64,000 nucleotides of DNA from Yanghanlia sp047501535 (GTDB lineage Bacteria > Pseudomonadota > Gammaproteobacteria > Burkholderiales > Burkholderiaceae_B). The stretch covers positions 1-64,000 of the forward strand of contig NZ_JAZDRJ010000013.1 of the NCBI RefSeq assembly GCF_047501535.1, given 5' to 3'. Position numbers and translations under genes: made by a program. Under the pieces are notes generated by a model that did no database searches, was not told the DNA's origin, and saw nothing but the letters and a program-made list of their open reading frames with translations. Shown here in pieces: positions 14,782 through 24,212 of this stretch. The stretch's first letter is position 1. The number at the start of each line of letters is the position of its first letter.

Positions 14782-17061
14782 ATGAACCAGCCAAAGACAT
14801 TGAACGTCACCAAACGTGACGGCCGAACAGAACCCATTGATCTGGACAAAATCCACCGCGTCGTCGAATGGGCAGCCAAAGATCTGGACAACGTTTCGGT
14901 GTCTCAAGTCGAGCTGCGTTCGCACATCCAGTTCTACGATGGAATCCGCACCAGCGACATCCACGAAACCATTATTAAATCGGCTGCCGACCTCATCTCG
15001 GAAGACACTCCCGACTATCAATACCTGGCCGCCCGTCTAGCTATTTTCCATCTGCGCAAGATCGCCTATGGTCAGTTTGAGCCGCCTCATCTGTACGACC
15101 ACGTGCAGCGGCTGACTGAAATGGAAAAGTACGACGCTCACCTGCTGGCCGACTACAGCCGCGCCGAATTCGATGAGCTGAACGATCATATCGACCACTG
15201 GCGCGATATGAACTTTTCGTATGCGGCAGTCAAGCAGCTGGAAGGTAAATATCTGGTCCAGAACCGCGTCACCAAGGAAATCTACGAAAGCCCGCAGTTC
15301 CTGTACATGCTGGTGGCCATGTGCTTGTTTTCCAAGTACCCAGCCGACACGCGACTGGATTACATCAAACGTTTCTACGATGCGGTATCGCAGTTCAAGA
15401 TCTCTCTGCCCACGCCGATTATGTCCGGTGTGCGCACCCCCACCCGCCAGTTCAGTTCCTGCGTGCTGATCGAATGCGGCGACAGCCTGGACAGCATCAA
15501 TGCTACGACCAGCGCCATCGTGCGGTACGTCTCGCAACGCGCCGGCATCGGCATTAATGGCGGCCGTATCCGCGCACTGGGTAGTGAAATCCGTGGTGGC
15601 GAAGCTCAGCATACGGGCTGCATCCCCTTCTTCAAGATGTTCCAAGCCGCCGTCAAATCGTGCTCCCAGGGTGGGGTCCGGGGCGGCGCAGCCACATTGT
15701 TCTACCCCCTATGGCACCTTGAGGTGGAAAGCCTGCTGGTCTTGAAGAACAACCGGGGCGTGGAAGAAAACCGTATCCGCCATCTGGATTACGGCGTGCA
15801 GATCAACCGCCTGATGTATCAGCGCCTGATCAAAGGCGGCAACATCACCCTGTTCTCGCCGCACGATGTGCCCGGCCTGTACGATGCCTTCTTTGCTGAT
15901 CAAGACGAATTCGAACGCCTTTACGAACAGTACGAGCAAGACCCCGCCATTCGCAAGCGCAGCTTGCCCGCCGTTGAACTGTTCTCCCTGATGATGCAGG
16001 AACGTGCCGGCACCGGCCGCATTTACATCCAGAACGTTGACCACTGCAATACGCACAGCCCCTTCGACCCCAAGCAAGCGCCCGTGCGTCAGTCGAACCT
16101 GTGCATGGAAATCGCCCTGCCGACCAAGGCATTGAACGACCTCAACGACCCGGAAGGCGAAATCGCCCTGTGCACGCTGTCGGCCATCAACCTAGGCGAG
16201 CTGGAATCGCTCGATGAACTCGAAGGCCTGACCGACCTCATCGTGCGCGCACTGGATGCCCTGCTCGATTACCAGGACTACCCCGTAAAGGCCGCTCTGA
16301 ACGCAACAGAAAAGCGCCGCTCCCTGGGCGTCGGCGTTATTAACTACGCCTACTACTTGGCCAAAAATGGTGTGCGTTATTCCGATGACTCTGCGCTGGG
16401 CCTGACCCACCGCACATTCGAGGCCATGCAGTACTACCTGCTCAAGGCGTCGGTACAACTGTCGCAGGAATACGGGCCTTGCAAAGCGTTCAACGAAACC
16501 ACCTACGCGGCCGGCATCCTGCCTATCGACACCTATAAGAAAGACCTGGACACCCTCTGCAATGAGCCTCTGCAATTGGATTGGGAAACGCTGCGCGCCG
16601 ATATCCAGAAGCATGGCCTGCGTAACTCCACCCTCACGGCCCTGATGCCTTCCGAAACCTCCAGCCAGATCGCCAATGCCACCAACGGTATTGAGCCGCC
16701 GCGTGGCCTGGTTTCGGTCAAGCAATCCAAAGACGGCATTCTGCGCCAAGTCGTGCCCGAGTTTGAACGCCTGAAAGGTCAGTACGAGCTGCTATGGCAA
16801 ATGCCCAGTAACGATGGCTACCTGAAACTGGTGTCCGTCATGCAGAAGTTCGTTGACCAATCCATTTCGGCTAACACCAACTACGACCCGCAGCGTTTTG
16901 AAGGCGGCCGTGTGCCCATGAAGCAGTTGCTGCGCGACCTGCTGCTGGCCTACAAGTATGGCGTAAAAACGCTGTATTACCACAACACCCGCGATGGCGC
17001 CGACGACCCCAATGCCATGCTTGAGGACGACGACTGCGCAAGCGGTGCATGCAAGATCTAA
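14782..17061 (+). CDS. nrdA: Ribonucleoside-diphosphate reductase class Ia, alpha subunit
   Basis: A 759-residue protein (E. coli 761). The N-terminal ATP-cone (about 5–95) binds the dATP/ATP activity effectors. Active-site cysteines are Cys227, Cys441 (NLCMEIALP) and Cys464, each two residues beyond the E. coli numbers. The radical-path tyrosines are in TLYYHNTRDG, and the C-terminal swinging pair is CASGACKI (Cys752, Cys757). It reduces NDPs to dNDPs in the cytoplasm with NrdB. ATG 14782 follows GAGG by 11 bases; an upstream start adds non-family residues. First gene of nrdA–nrdB–ferredoxin, controlled by NrdR. Confidence 0.97.
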   Translation: MNQPKTLNVTKRDGRTEPIDLDKIHRVVEWAAKDLDNVSVSQVELRSHIQFYDGIRTSDIHETIIKSAADLISEDTPDYQYLAARLAIFHLRKIAYGQFEPPHLYDHVQRLTEMEKYDAHLLADYSRAEFDELNDHIDHWRDMNFSYAAVKQLEGKYLVQNRVTKEIYESPQFLYMLVAMCLFSKYPADTRLDYIKRFYDAVSQFKISLPTPIMSGVRTPTRQFSSCVLIECGDSLDSINATTSAIVRYVSQRAGIGINGGRIRALGSEIRGGEAQHTGCIPFFKMFQAAVKSCSQGGVRGGAATLFYPLWHLEVESLLVLKNNRGVEENRIRHLDYGVQINRLMYQRLIKGGNITLFSPHDVPGLYDAFFADQDEFERLYEQYEQDPAIRKRSLPAVELFSLMMQERAGTGRIYIQNVDHCNTHSPFDPKQAPVRQSNLCMEIALPTKALNDLNDPEGEIALCTLSAINLGELESLDELEGLTDLIVRALDALLDYQDYPVKAALNATEKRRSLGVGVINYAYYLAKNGVRYSDDSALGLTHRTFEAMQYYLLKASVQLSQEYGPCKAFNETTYAAGILPIDTYKKDLDTLCNEPLQLDWETLRADIQKHGLRNSTLTALMPSETSSQIANATNGIEPPRGLVSVKQSKDGILRQVVPEFERLKGQYELLWQMPSNDGYLKLVSVMQKFVDQSISANTNYDPQRFEGGRVPMKQLLRDLLLAYKYGVKTLYYHNTRDGADDPNAMLEDDDCASGACKI

Positions 17062-17071
17062 GGGGTTCACA

Positions 17072-18205
17072 ATGAGCTACAGCATTTTTCCGAAAACCGA
17101 CAACGACCAGTTGAAGGAGCCCATGTTCTTTGGCCAGCCGGTCAATGTGGCCCGCTACGATCAGCAGAAATACCCTATTTTTGAAAAACTGATCGAAAAG
17201 CAGCTGTCCTTCTTCTGGCGCCCGGAGGAAGTCGATATTTCACAAGACCGTATCGACTACCAGAACCTGCCCGACCATGAAAAGCATATTTTCATCAGCA
17301 ACCTGAAGTACCAGACCTTGCTGGACTCCATCCAGGGCCGCAGCCCCAACGTGGCCTTTCTGCCGCTGGTATCGCTGCCGGAACTTGAAACCTGGATTGA
17401 GACTTGGGCGTTTTCCGAAACGATACACTCGCGCTCTTACACCCATATTCTGCGAAACATCGTTAACGACCCGTCGGCCATTTTCGACGACATTGTGCGC
17501 AACGAAAACATCAAGGCACGCGCGGCGGATATCTCGTCCTACTACGACGACCTCATCCGCGACACCATGCTGTATTCGCAATTAGGGGCGGGCGACCACG
17601 TCATCAATGGTGAAACCTACAAGGTCAGCCAGTACGAGCTCAAGAAGAAACTCTACTTGTGCCTGATGAGCGTAAACATTTTGGAAGCCATCCGCTTCTA
17701 TGTCAGCTTTGCCTGCTCTTTTGCTTTCGCAGAGCGCAAGCTGATGGAAGGCAATGCCAAAATCATCCGCTTGATCGCCCGTGACGAAGCCTTGCATCTG
17801 ACCAGCACCCAGCACATGCTTAACATCATGCGCTCAGGTCAGGACGACCCGGAATTCGCCAAGATCGCGCAGGAACTCAACCAAGAGTGCTACGACATGT
17901 TCAAGCAGGCGGCTGAACAGGAAAAGCAATGGGCGGAGTACCTGTTCCGCGACGGCTCCATGATCGGCCTGAACAAGGACATCCTCGGCCAGTATGTGGA
18001 ATACATCACGAATATCCGCATGACAGCCGTCGGTCTGAAACCGGCGTTCGAAGGGGCCAAGCACAACCCCATTCCATGGATCAACACCTGGCTGGCTTCC
18101 GACACGGTACAGGTCGCACCGCAGGAAGTAGAACTGAGCTCGTATCTCGTGGGGCAAATCGACTCGGAGGTCTCGGCAGACGATTTGAGCGGGTTTGAAC
18201 TGTGA
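17072..18205 (+). CDS. nrdB: Ribonucleoside-diphosphate reductase class Ia, beta subunit
   Basis: A 377-residue di-iron protein. The radical tyrosine is Tyr123 in HSRSYTHIL, and iron ligands include Asp85, Glu116 and His119, one residue beyond E. coli numbering. It generates and stores the tyrosyl radical used by NrdA. ATG 17072 has AAGGGG six bases upstream and lies ten bases after the nrdA stop. Its own stop overlaps the GTG of the ferredoxin gene. The retained tyrosine makes it a standard class Ia subunit. Confidence 0.97.
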   Translation: MSYSIFPKTDNDQLKEPMFFGQPVNVARYDQQKYPIFEKLIEKQLSFFWRPEEVDISQDRIDYQNLPDHEKHIFISNLKYQTLLDSIQGRSPNVAFLPLVSLPELETWIETWAFSETIHSRSYTHILRNIVNDPSAIFDDIVRNENIKARAADISSYYDDLIRDTMLYSQLGAGDHVINGETYKVSQYELKKKLYLCLMSVNILEAIRFYVSFACSFAFAERKLMEGNAKIIRLIARDEALHLTSTQHMLNIMRSGQDDPEFAKIAQELNQECYDMFKQAAEQEKQWAEYLFRDGSMIGLNKDILGQYVEYITNIRMTAVGLKPAFEGAKHNPIPWINTWLASDTVQVAPQEVELSSYLVGQIDSEVSADDLSGFEL

Positions 18206-18504
18206 CGCTGGTCACCACAACAGACCTGAGCTTCAATCTGTTGCCGGGCGAATCCCTGCTGGACGGCCTGGAACGCACCGGTCACGAAGTGGAGTATCAA
18301 TGCCGCAGTGGCTACTGCGGCATGTGTCGGCTCACCCTGTTGGACGGCTCAGTCACGTATGATGAGCCGCCACTGGCCTTTGTTGGCCAATCGGAAATCC
18401 TGCCATGCTGCTGTACCGTCACCGGGCCTGTACGCATTGAATGCCGCACCGCTGCTCAAGCGGAGCTGCCCCTGGAAACCGAGCAACAGGTATTTGATTT
18501 CTAA
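18202..18504 (+). CDS. 2Fe-2S ferredoxin, YfaE-like, for NrdB cofactor maintenance
   Basis: A 100-residue plant-type ferredoxin with cluster cysteines Cys34, Cys39 and Cys42 (CRSGYCGMC) and a fourth in the CCC run at 69–71. In E. coli the equivalent YfaE donates electrons to rebuild the NrdB di-iron–tyrosyl radical. The GTG start overlaps the nrdB stop by four bases, so it is translated with the reductase. The three consecutive cysteines make the exact fourth ligand uncertain. Confidence 0.9.
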   Translation: MTLVTTTDLSFNLLPGESLLDGLERTGHEVEYQCRSGYCGMCRLTLLDGSVTYDEPPLAFVGQSEILPCCCTVTGPVRIECRTAAQAELPLETEQQVFDF

Positions 18505-18530
18505 CGTGTTGCCCGGCGGCGCATGCTGCA

Positions 18531-20369
18531 TCAAGAAGCCGATTGACTCTTTCTTGCACGTTTAACCGCATACATCTCTTCATCCGCGTGGCGAATCAAG
18601 ACCCGAAAATCAGCTCCATCAATCGGATAGACCGCTGCGCCAATGCTGGCCGCGATATTCACCGTGACCCCTTCAATCAAATACGGCTCGGACAACACCT
18701 TATCCAGCTTGGCGATGAAGCGTTCACAATCCGCAGCGGAACTGATGACTGACAGCACAACGGCAAACTCGTCTCCGCCAAAGCGGGCGACAGTATCTTC
18801 AGCCCGTACGCTGTCTTGCAAGCGTTGCCCTACGTGTTGCAAGAGGATATCGCCGATTGCGTGGCCGTGGGTGTCATTAACATTTTTAAAGCCGTCAAGA
18901 TCCATGTAGAGCACTGCGGCGAGCTGATTATAGCGCCGCGCCACTGCCAGCGCGTGATTCAAACGGTCATGAAACATATTGCGGTTCGCGAGCCCGGTCA
19001 GCATATCGTGCATGGCCTCATACGATAAACGGGCTTCCAAATCCTTACTCCGTGTGATGTCTTGCGTACTTACCACCAAGTAGTCTGGCGCCCCATCCGC
19101 CCGCCTGACTACCCCCAACGCTTCATGCACCCAGAGCAAGGAACCGTCTTTCCGCCGGTAGGCCATTTCAATTTCGGGCGATGCGGCTGAAGGCCCTTCC
19201 GCCACGCAGCGCGCTAAAAATTGTTGCGCTGTCTCACGGCATTCCGAGTCGGTTAAATCCGACAGAACCCGGCCGCTCAGTTCGCCTGGCGCAAACCCCA
19301 GCATGTCATGGAATGTTTGATTCGCTTCAATAATCTCGCCCGCAGGCGTAGCGTAAACGATTCCGGTCGCTGCTTGATGAAAGGTCGCCCGATACTGTGC
19401 TTCACTCGCTTTCAGGGCCGAAACAGCCTTGCGCTGCCGATCCAGTTGCACAATCAACAAATAAGTGAAGAGCAGCAGAACTGCAGTGGCGGCACCGCAG
19501 GCAGCGAAGTAGTACATACGCCGCTGCAAGGCGGGAGCCACAGCCTCATCGTAGGCTGTCCCCACCGCCACAATGAGCGGATAATCAGGCACGCTGCGAT
19601 AACTCACTATACGGGCGACGCCGTCAAGAGCTGCTCCGTCATCAATAAAACTGCCTATAGGGAACTCAGCATGATTGGCGAACCAGTCAAATTGGCTGAC
19701 ATCCTGCCCAAAGCTGTTTTCATGCCCAATTTTGCGGGCTCTGACCACCCCATCCTTGCCTGTGAGTTCAAGCAGCCCCTGGCTGCCAAGATCTGCCTCA
19801 CCGTAGAAATCTGTGAGCTTTGAGGGGCTGACCGAAAGGACGACCACCCCGGCAAAGCTGCCGTCTGGTCGTGACATGCGTAGGGACATCGGCACCCTCG
19901 GTTCACCGGATACGCGCCCGATGACAGGCGTATTGATGAATAGACCAATGTCCTTGCTGTTGCGTTGAACCGTGAAAAAGTCACGATCCGAATAATTGAC
20001 CCGAGCACGGGTCTGACTACTCTCCACGACATCGCCCGCCTCATTGACAACGCTGATAATGGTGAACATATCTGCACGTATCACCCCCTGCTCTAGCCAC
20101 CGATCCAGCCCAACATTCTTATCGGTACGTGAATACAGTTCTCGCACCAGCGCCGCGACTTGCTCAGCCGCCAATAGCGTCCGACTCGTATGCTTTTCGA
20201 ACGCAATCGCCAGGTTAGAGTTGGTATGCATAGCTTTCGCTACAGCCTGACTATGCTCAATAGAAACACGCTGATAGGCACTCAACCACATGACGGCAAG
20301 CACCACAGCACATAACAAAACAACTGCGGCTGCAGGCCGATTTCGGATACTTGGCAAGCGAGTCGCCAT
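18531..20369 (-). CDS. CACHE–PAS–GGDEF diguanylate cyclase
   Basis: A 612-residue membrane protein. A first membrane helix (about 14–30), a periplasmic dCACHE-like sensor (about 35–285), a second helix (about 288–308), a PAS domain (about 325–440) and a GGDEF domain (about 445–610) are visible. The active site GGDEF is at 531–535 and the inhibitory I-site RxxD (RAED) at 522–525, so it should make cyclic di-GMP with product inhibition. GGGGAG lies seven bases before the ATG. It is transcribed alone, convergent with the nrd operon. The ligand is unknown. Confidence 0.92.
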   Translation of the reverse strand: MATRLPSIRNRPAAAVVLLCAVVLAVMWLSAYQRVSIEHSQAVAKAMHTNSNLAIAFEKHTSRTLLAAEQVAALVRELYSRTDKNVGLDRWLEQGVIRADMFTIISVVNEAGDVVESSQTRARVNYSDRDFFTVQRNSKDIGLFINTPVIGRVSGEPRVPMSLRMSRPDGSFAGVVVLSVSPSKLTDFYGEADLGSQGLLELTGKDGVVRARKIGHENSFGQDVSQFDWFANHAEFPIGSFIDDGAALDGVARIVSYRSVPDYPLIVAVGTAYDEAVAPALQRRMYYFAACGAATAVLLLFTYLLIVQLDRQRKAVSALKASEAQYRATFHQAATGIVYATPAGEIIEANQTFHDMLGFAPGELSGRVLSDLTDSECRETAQQFLARCVAEGPSAASPEIEMAYRRKDGSLLWVHEALGVVRRADGAPDYLVVSTQDITRSKDLEARLSYEAMHDMLTGLANRNMFHDRLNHALAVARRYNQLAAVLYMDLDGFKNVNDTHGHAIGDILLQHVGQRLQDSVRAEDTVARFGGDEFAVVLSVISSAADCERFIAKLDKVLSEPYLIEGVTVNIAASIGAAVYPIDGADFRVLIRHADEEMYAVKRARKSQSAS

Positions 20370-20646
20370 GGCCCAACTCCCCAGGTTTTAAGTGATCTTG
20401 CTAGTGAAATCACTCTACCGCAACCCGGCGTTAATAAATGACGACTTGTCCCTCCTTAACAAACGTTGTTGTAATAAAGTATCTACTAATATCCCATCTT
20501 CTTATGGAAACCTCCATAGCCATTCACTTGCCACATAAACGCGAATACAAGGTGGCCAAATCTGCGTCCCGTCGCCTTGCCCAACCATTACAAACGACTT
20601 ATGCCATGCTGTGAGTCACACCGAACCAAGGGCTTGGCTGTGCTCA

Positions 20647-21885
20647 TCAACTGGCGCTCAGCCAATCGCGCACACCCTCGGCCACCCACGCGCCTTGCGC
20701 CAGGCAGGCGGTCAGCAAATACCCCCCTGTGGGTGCTTCCCAATCAAGCATTTCTCCCGCCACAAATACGCCCGGAACGGAAGTCAGCATTAACCGCTCA
20801 TCCAGCGCTTCGAAGCGCACGCCACCCGCTGTGCTAATGGACTCAGCCATCGGGCGGGCGGCTTTTACCACCACGGGCAGCGCTTTGATGGCCTCCGCCA
20901 ACTGACTCGTATCGGTATAGGCTTCCTTGCCCAAAGTTTCGCGCAACAAGGCGGCCTTCACCCCTTTAATGCCGACACGACTTTGTAAATGGCTGGAAAT
21001 GGATCGCGCTCCACGAGGATGTGTGAGCTCTTTCATCACCCTTTCCGCACTGCGCCCCGGCGCAAGATCAAGCGTAAACGTCGCCTGCCCATCGGCCAGA
21101 ATAGCGTCACGCAAATGCCGTGAAAAGGCATAGATCAAGCTGCCTTCCAGACCGTATTCTGTCGCCACGAGCTCGCCCTGACGGCGATGCACAACGCCTT
21201 GGGCATCGGTAAAACTCAAGGCCACCGGTTTGACCTGCTCCCCGGCAAAACCCTCTTTGAAGTGATCGCTCCAAGCGACATCAAAGCCGCAGTTGGCACT
21301 TTGCAAAGGCGCGATATCAACGCCTTTTTCCTCCAGCCAGGGCAACCAACTGGCATCAGAGCCCAGTTGTGGCCAACTACCGCCTCCTAAAGCGAGAACA
21401 GTAGCCTGGGCCGCCACCTCAATTTCGCCGTCAGGCGTGGCAAAACGCAACGCCTGAGTTTCATTCCACCCCAGCCAACGATGCCTGAGCCGGAAGCGCA
21501 CACCCTGAGCACGCAAGCGATGCACCCAGGCACGTAATAGAGGGGCCGCTTTCATATCGACTGGGAACACTCGCCCCGACGAGCCTTCAAACGTTTCTAT
21601 GCCCAGTTCCGCCGCCCAGGCACGCACTGCAGACGGCGAAAAGCGATCCAGCATGGGTTGCAGCTGCGGCTGCCGGGCTTCATAACGTGTGCAAAACTTT
21701 TGATAATCCTCGCCGTGAGTCAGGTTCAGGCCGCCAATCCCTGCTCTCAGGAACTTGCGCCCCAGCGAAGGCTTGGCTTCATATACGGTGACGCTGATAC
21801 CGGCGCGCGCCAGCCCCTCGGCGGCCATCAGCCCAGCGGGGCCGCCACCAATCACGGCCACTTGATCAACACGGGGGTCAGACAT
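20647..21885 (-). CDS. HI0933-like FAD-dependent oxidoreductase
   Basis: A 412-residue flavoprotein with the N-terminal dinucleotide-binding motif VIGGGPAGLMAAEGLA, the family box KFLRAGIGGLNLTHGEDY, and a C-terminal FAD segment (GVFVAGEMLDWEAPTGGYLL). Members of this family (YhiN, PP_4765 group) have no established reaction. I chose ATG 21885 (MSDPRVDQ) with GGAA six bases upstream; a GTG at 21909 would lie inside the preceding terminator hairpin. Single gene. Confidence 0.9.
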   Translation of the reverse strand: MSDPRVDQVAVIGGGPAGLMAAEGLARAGISVTVYEAKPSLGRKFLRAGIGGLNLTHGEDYQKFCTRYEARQPQLQPMLDRFSPSAVRAWAAELGIETFEGSSGRVFPVDMKAAPLLRAWVHRLRAQGVRFRLRHRWLGWNETQALRFATPDGEIEVAAQATVLALGGGSWPQLGSDASWLPWLEEKGVDIAPLQSANCGFDVAWSDHFKEGFAGEQVKPVALSFTDAQGVVHRRQGELVATEYGLEGSLIYAFSRHLRDAILADGQATFTLDLAPGRSAERVMKELTHPRGARSISSHLQSRVGIKGVKAALLRETLGKEAYTDTSQLAEAIKALPVVVKAARPMAESISTAGGVRFEALDERLMLTSVPGVFVAGEMLDWEAPTGGYLLTACLAQGAWVAEGVRDWLSAS

Positions 21886-21905
21886 TTGTGATTTCCAATA
21901 AACAA

Positions 21906-21940
21906 TCACCCTGGCGAGTCAGGCTTTCCCGCCAGGGTGA
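21906..21940 (-). terminator. Hairpin terminator after the aminotransferase gene
   Basis: A perfect 11-base stem, TCACCCTGGCG (21906–21916) with CGCCAGGGTGA (21930–21940), lies 28 bases past the aminotransferase stop. On the minus strand it is followed by the moderately T-rich TTGTTTATT. It separates that transcript from the flavoprotein gene. Confidence 0.75.
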
Positions 21941-21968
21941 CCGCTATGCATAAAAGTAATTAAAGTCC

Positions 21969-23105
21969 TCAGGCCATCGCCTGAATTTCATCGATGGCCT
22001 TTTCCAACCTGGCGACGGTCGCATCGATATCCGCCCATTTATCCAGGCCGAACAAGCCAATACGGAAGGTTTTGAAATCGGCCGGTTCGCCACACTGCAA
22101 CGGCACGCCCGCTGCCGCTTGCACGCCGACTTGAGCAAACTTCCTGGCCGACTGAATGCCATCGTCATCGGTATAGCAAACCACCACTCCAGGCGCCTCA
22201 AAGCCGGGAGCGGCTACGCTTTTGAAGCCTTTTTCGGCCAGCATGGCGCGCACCCGGTCGCCGAGCGCCTGCTGAGCCGCACGCAGGTTCTCAAAACCGC
22301 GTGCCTCAGCTTGCGCCATGACATCGCGCAGCACCAGCAAAGAGTCGGTGGGCATGGTGGCGTGATACGCGAAACCGCCCTGCTCGTAGGTTTCCATCAT
22401 TTGCAGCCACTTGCGCAGGTCGCAAGCGAAGCTGGTGCTGGTGGTGGAGTCAATGCGCTGCCGCGCCAGAGCGCTCAGCATGACCAGACCGGCACAAGCC
22501 GGGCCGGACCAGCCCTTTTGCGGAGCGCTGATGAGAATATCCACGCCGGCTGCCTGCATATCGACCCAAATGGCACCGGAGGCAATGCAATCAAACACGA
22601 ACAGCCCGCCTTCGGCATGAATCGCGTCAGCCACGGCGCGCAGGTAGTCGGGCGGCAAGATGATGCCTGAAGCGGTTTCCACATGGGCGGCGAAGACGAG
22701 GTCGGGTTTGTGCTCACGAATGGCGGCTACGACTTCCTCAATGGGCGGCGGTGCAAAAGGCGCTTGCGGACCGCTGTAGGGTTGTGTGGCGGTAAGCACA
22801 GTCGTCTTGGACGGAATGCCGCCCATATCGAAGATCTGGCTCCAGCGGAAACTGAACCAGCCGTTACGTATCACCAGGCAATGCTTGCCGGTGGCGAACT
22901 GCCTGGCAACCGCTTCCATGCCATAGGTGCCGCTACCCGGAACAACAATGGCCGACTGCGCGTTATAGACCTGTTTCAGCGTGCGGCTGATGTCGTTCAT
23001 CACTTGCTGGAAGCGTTTCGACATGTGGTTGAGGGCGCGGTCGGTATAAACCACAGAATACTCAAGCAAGCCATCGGGATCGACATCGGGCAAAAGACCG
23101 GGCAT
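21969..23105 (-). CDS. Class V PLP aminotransferase (serine/alanine–glyoxylate type)
   Basis: A 378-residue fold-type I enzyme. The PLP lysine is in SAPQKGWSGPA, the cofactor Asp in FDCIASGAI, and the N-terminal PGSGTYGMEAVARQ is typical of serine–pyruvate or alanine–glyoxylate aminotransferases. It probably swaps an amino group between serine, alanine or a similar amino acid and a 2-oxo acid. GGAG lies ten bases before the ATG. The neighbouring 2-hydroxyacid dehydrogenase, 79 bases upstream on the same strand, could process hydroxypyruvate or glyoxylate from this reaction; that link is inference. Confidence 0.88.
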   Translation of the reverse strand: MPGLLPDVDPDGLLEYSVVYTDRALNHMSKRFQQVMNDISRTLKQVYNAQSAIVVPGSGTYGMEAVARQFATGKHCLVIRNGWFSFRWSQIFDMGGIPSKTTVLTATQPYSGPQAPFAPPPIEEVVAAIREHKPDLVFAAHVETASGIILPPDYLRAVADAIHAEGGLFVFDCIASGAIWVDMQAAGVDILISAPQKGWSGPACAGLVMLSALARQRIDSTTSTSFACDLRKWLQMMETYEQGGFAYHATMPTDSLLVLRDVMAQAEARGFENLRAAQQALGDRVRAMLAEKGFKSVAAPGFEAPGVVVCYTDDDGIQSARKFAQVGVQAAAGVPLQCGEPADFKTFRIGLFGLDKWADIDATVARLEKAIDEIQAMA

Positions 23106-23184
23106 CTCGTTCTCCTTTAATGGAACATGTACGGCTGATTATTGAACGACCAACGAGATTGAGCAATCGGTACAAGAAGCCGGG

Positions 23185-24150
23185 TCACGCCACTCGGTTA
23201 GAAGGCTGCGCTCCCGAAAAGTAAGCTTGCAGCCCATCACATAGCAGCCGACCCATCGCCAGGCGCGTGCTTTCGGTCGCGCTACCAATATGCGGCAGGC
23301 CGAAAACATTGGGCAGGCGCCGGTAGGCAGGGTGGATATCTGGTTCACCTGCGAACACATCCAACCCGGCGGCTGCAATGGCGCCGGATTCCAGCGCCTC
23401 CACCAGCGCGGCATCGTCGATGATGTCGCCCCGCGCAATATTGCAGACGACGGCCTGAGGGGGTAAGCGAGAAATGATGGCCGTGTTCACCAGGCCGCGC
23501 GTAGCGGGGCTGGACGGGCAGGCAATACAGAAGAAGTCGCTCTGCGCTGCCAGCTCGGGCAAGGAGTCGTGGTAGATAGCCCCCGCCTCCAGCGCTTCGG
23601 CGAGGCGATTTCGGTTGTGATAATGCACTTCCATACCAAAGCCGCGGGCGCGCTGCGCAATTGCCCGGCCGATACGGCCCATGCCCAAAATGCCCAGGCG
23701 ACGCCCCCAGACGTCCACCCCCAGCAGTTGTCGGGGAGTCCAGCCCGTCCATTCGCCGCTGCGCAGCAATGCACTGCTTTCCAGCACGCGGCGGGCAGCC
23801 CCTAGCATGAGCAAAAAGGCCGTATCTGCACAAGATTCGCTCAACACATCGGGAGTGGCCAACACGGCAATCCCGCGCGCTTTCAGTGCATCAATATCCA
23901 TATGTTCCATGCCAATGGAATACGTGCATACCACTTCCAGCGTATCCGGCAGTTGCGCCACGATATCTGCGCTTAAGCAATCGGTCGCGGTGATGACAAG
24001 CGCCCGCTTGCCTTTCACGCCTTCCAATAGCTCGGGCGCTGTCAGCGTACGGCCTTTATCGTTGCATCGCGCCTGGAATCGCTCGACAAACAACGCCTGT
24101 ACGCTTTCTGGAAGATCGCAGGCGACAAACACATGGGGAGAATCAGTCAT
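23185..24150 (-). CDS. D-isomer-specific 2-hydroxyacid dehydrogenase
   Basis: A 321-residue NAD(P)-dependent enzyme with the Rossmann motif GILGMGRIGRAIAQRA, the substrate Arg in NIARGDIIDD, the catalytic Glu in DVFAGEPDI and the catalytic His in LPHIGSAT. It fits glyoxylate/hydroxypyruvate reductases, which reduce 2-oxo acids to 2-hydroxy acids. The length is normal. There is no obvious ribosome-binding site at the ATG. It is on the same strand as the aminotransferase and may share a transcript. Confidence 0.9.
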   Translation of the reverse strand: MTDSPHVFVACDLPESVQALFVERFQARCNDKGRTLTAPELLEGVKGKRALVITATDCLSADIVAQLPDTLEVVCTYSIGMEHMDIDALKARGIAVLATPDVLSESCADTAFLLMLGAARRVLESSALLRSGEWTGWTPRQLLGVDVWGRRLGILGMGRIGRAIAQRARGFGMEVHYHNRNRLAEALEAGAIYHDSLPELAAQSDFFCIACPSSPATRGLVNTAIISRLPPQAVVCNIARGDIIDDAALVEALESGAIAAAGLDVFAGEPDIHPAYRRLPNVFGLPHIGSATESTRLAMGRLLCDGLQAYFSGAQPSNRVA

Positions 24151-24212
24151 GACAAGGTTTGTGGTTGAGTTGAACTAGGCGGGACACAACGGCGGCGCCA
24201 GCAAGCCATGGC

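Noticed and set aside
20403..20470. Short palindromes AGTGAAATCACT and AACAAACGTTGTT upstream of the CACHE diguanylate cyclase
   Set aside because: They could be operators but match no regulator that I recognise, and short palindromes of this size occur by chance.
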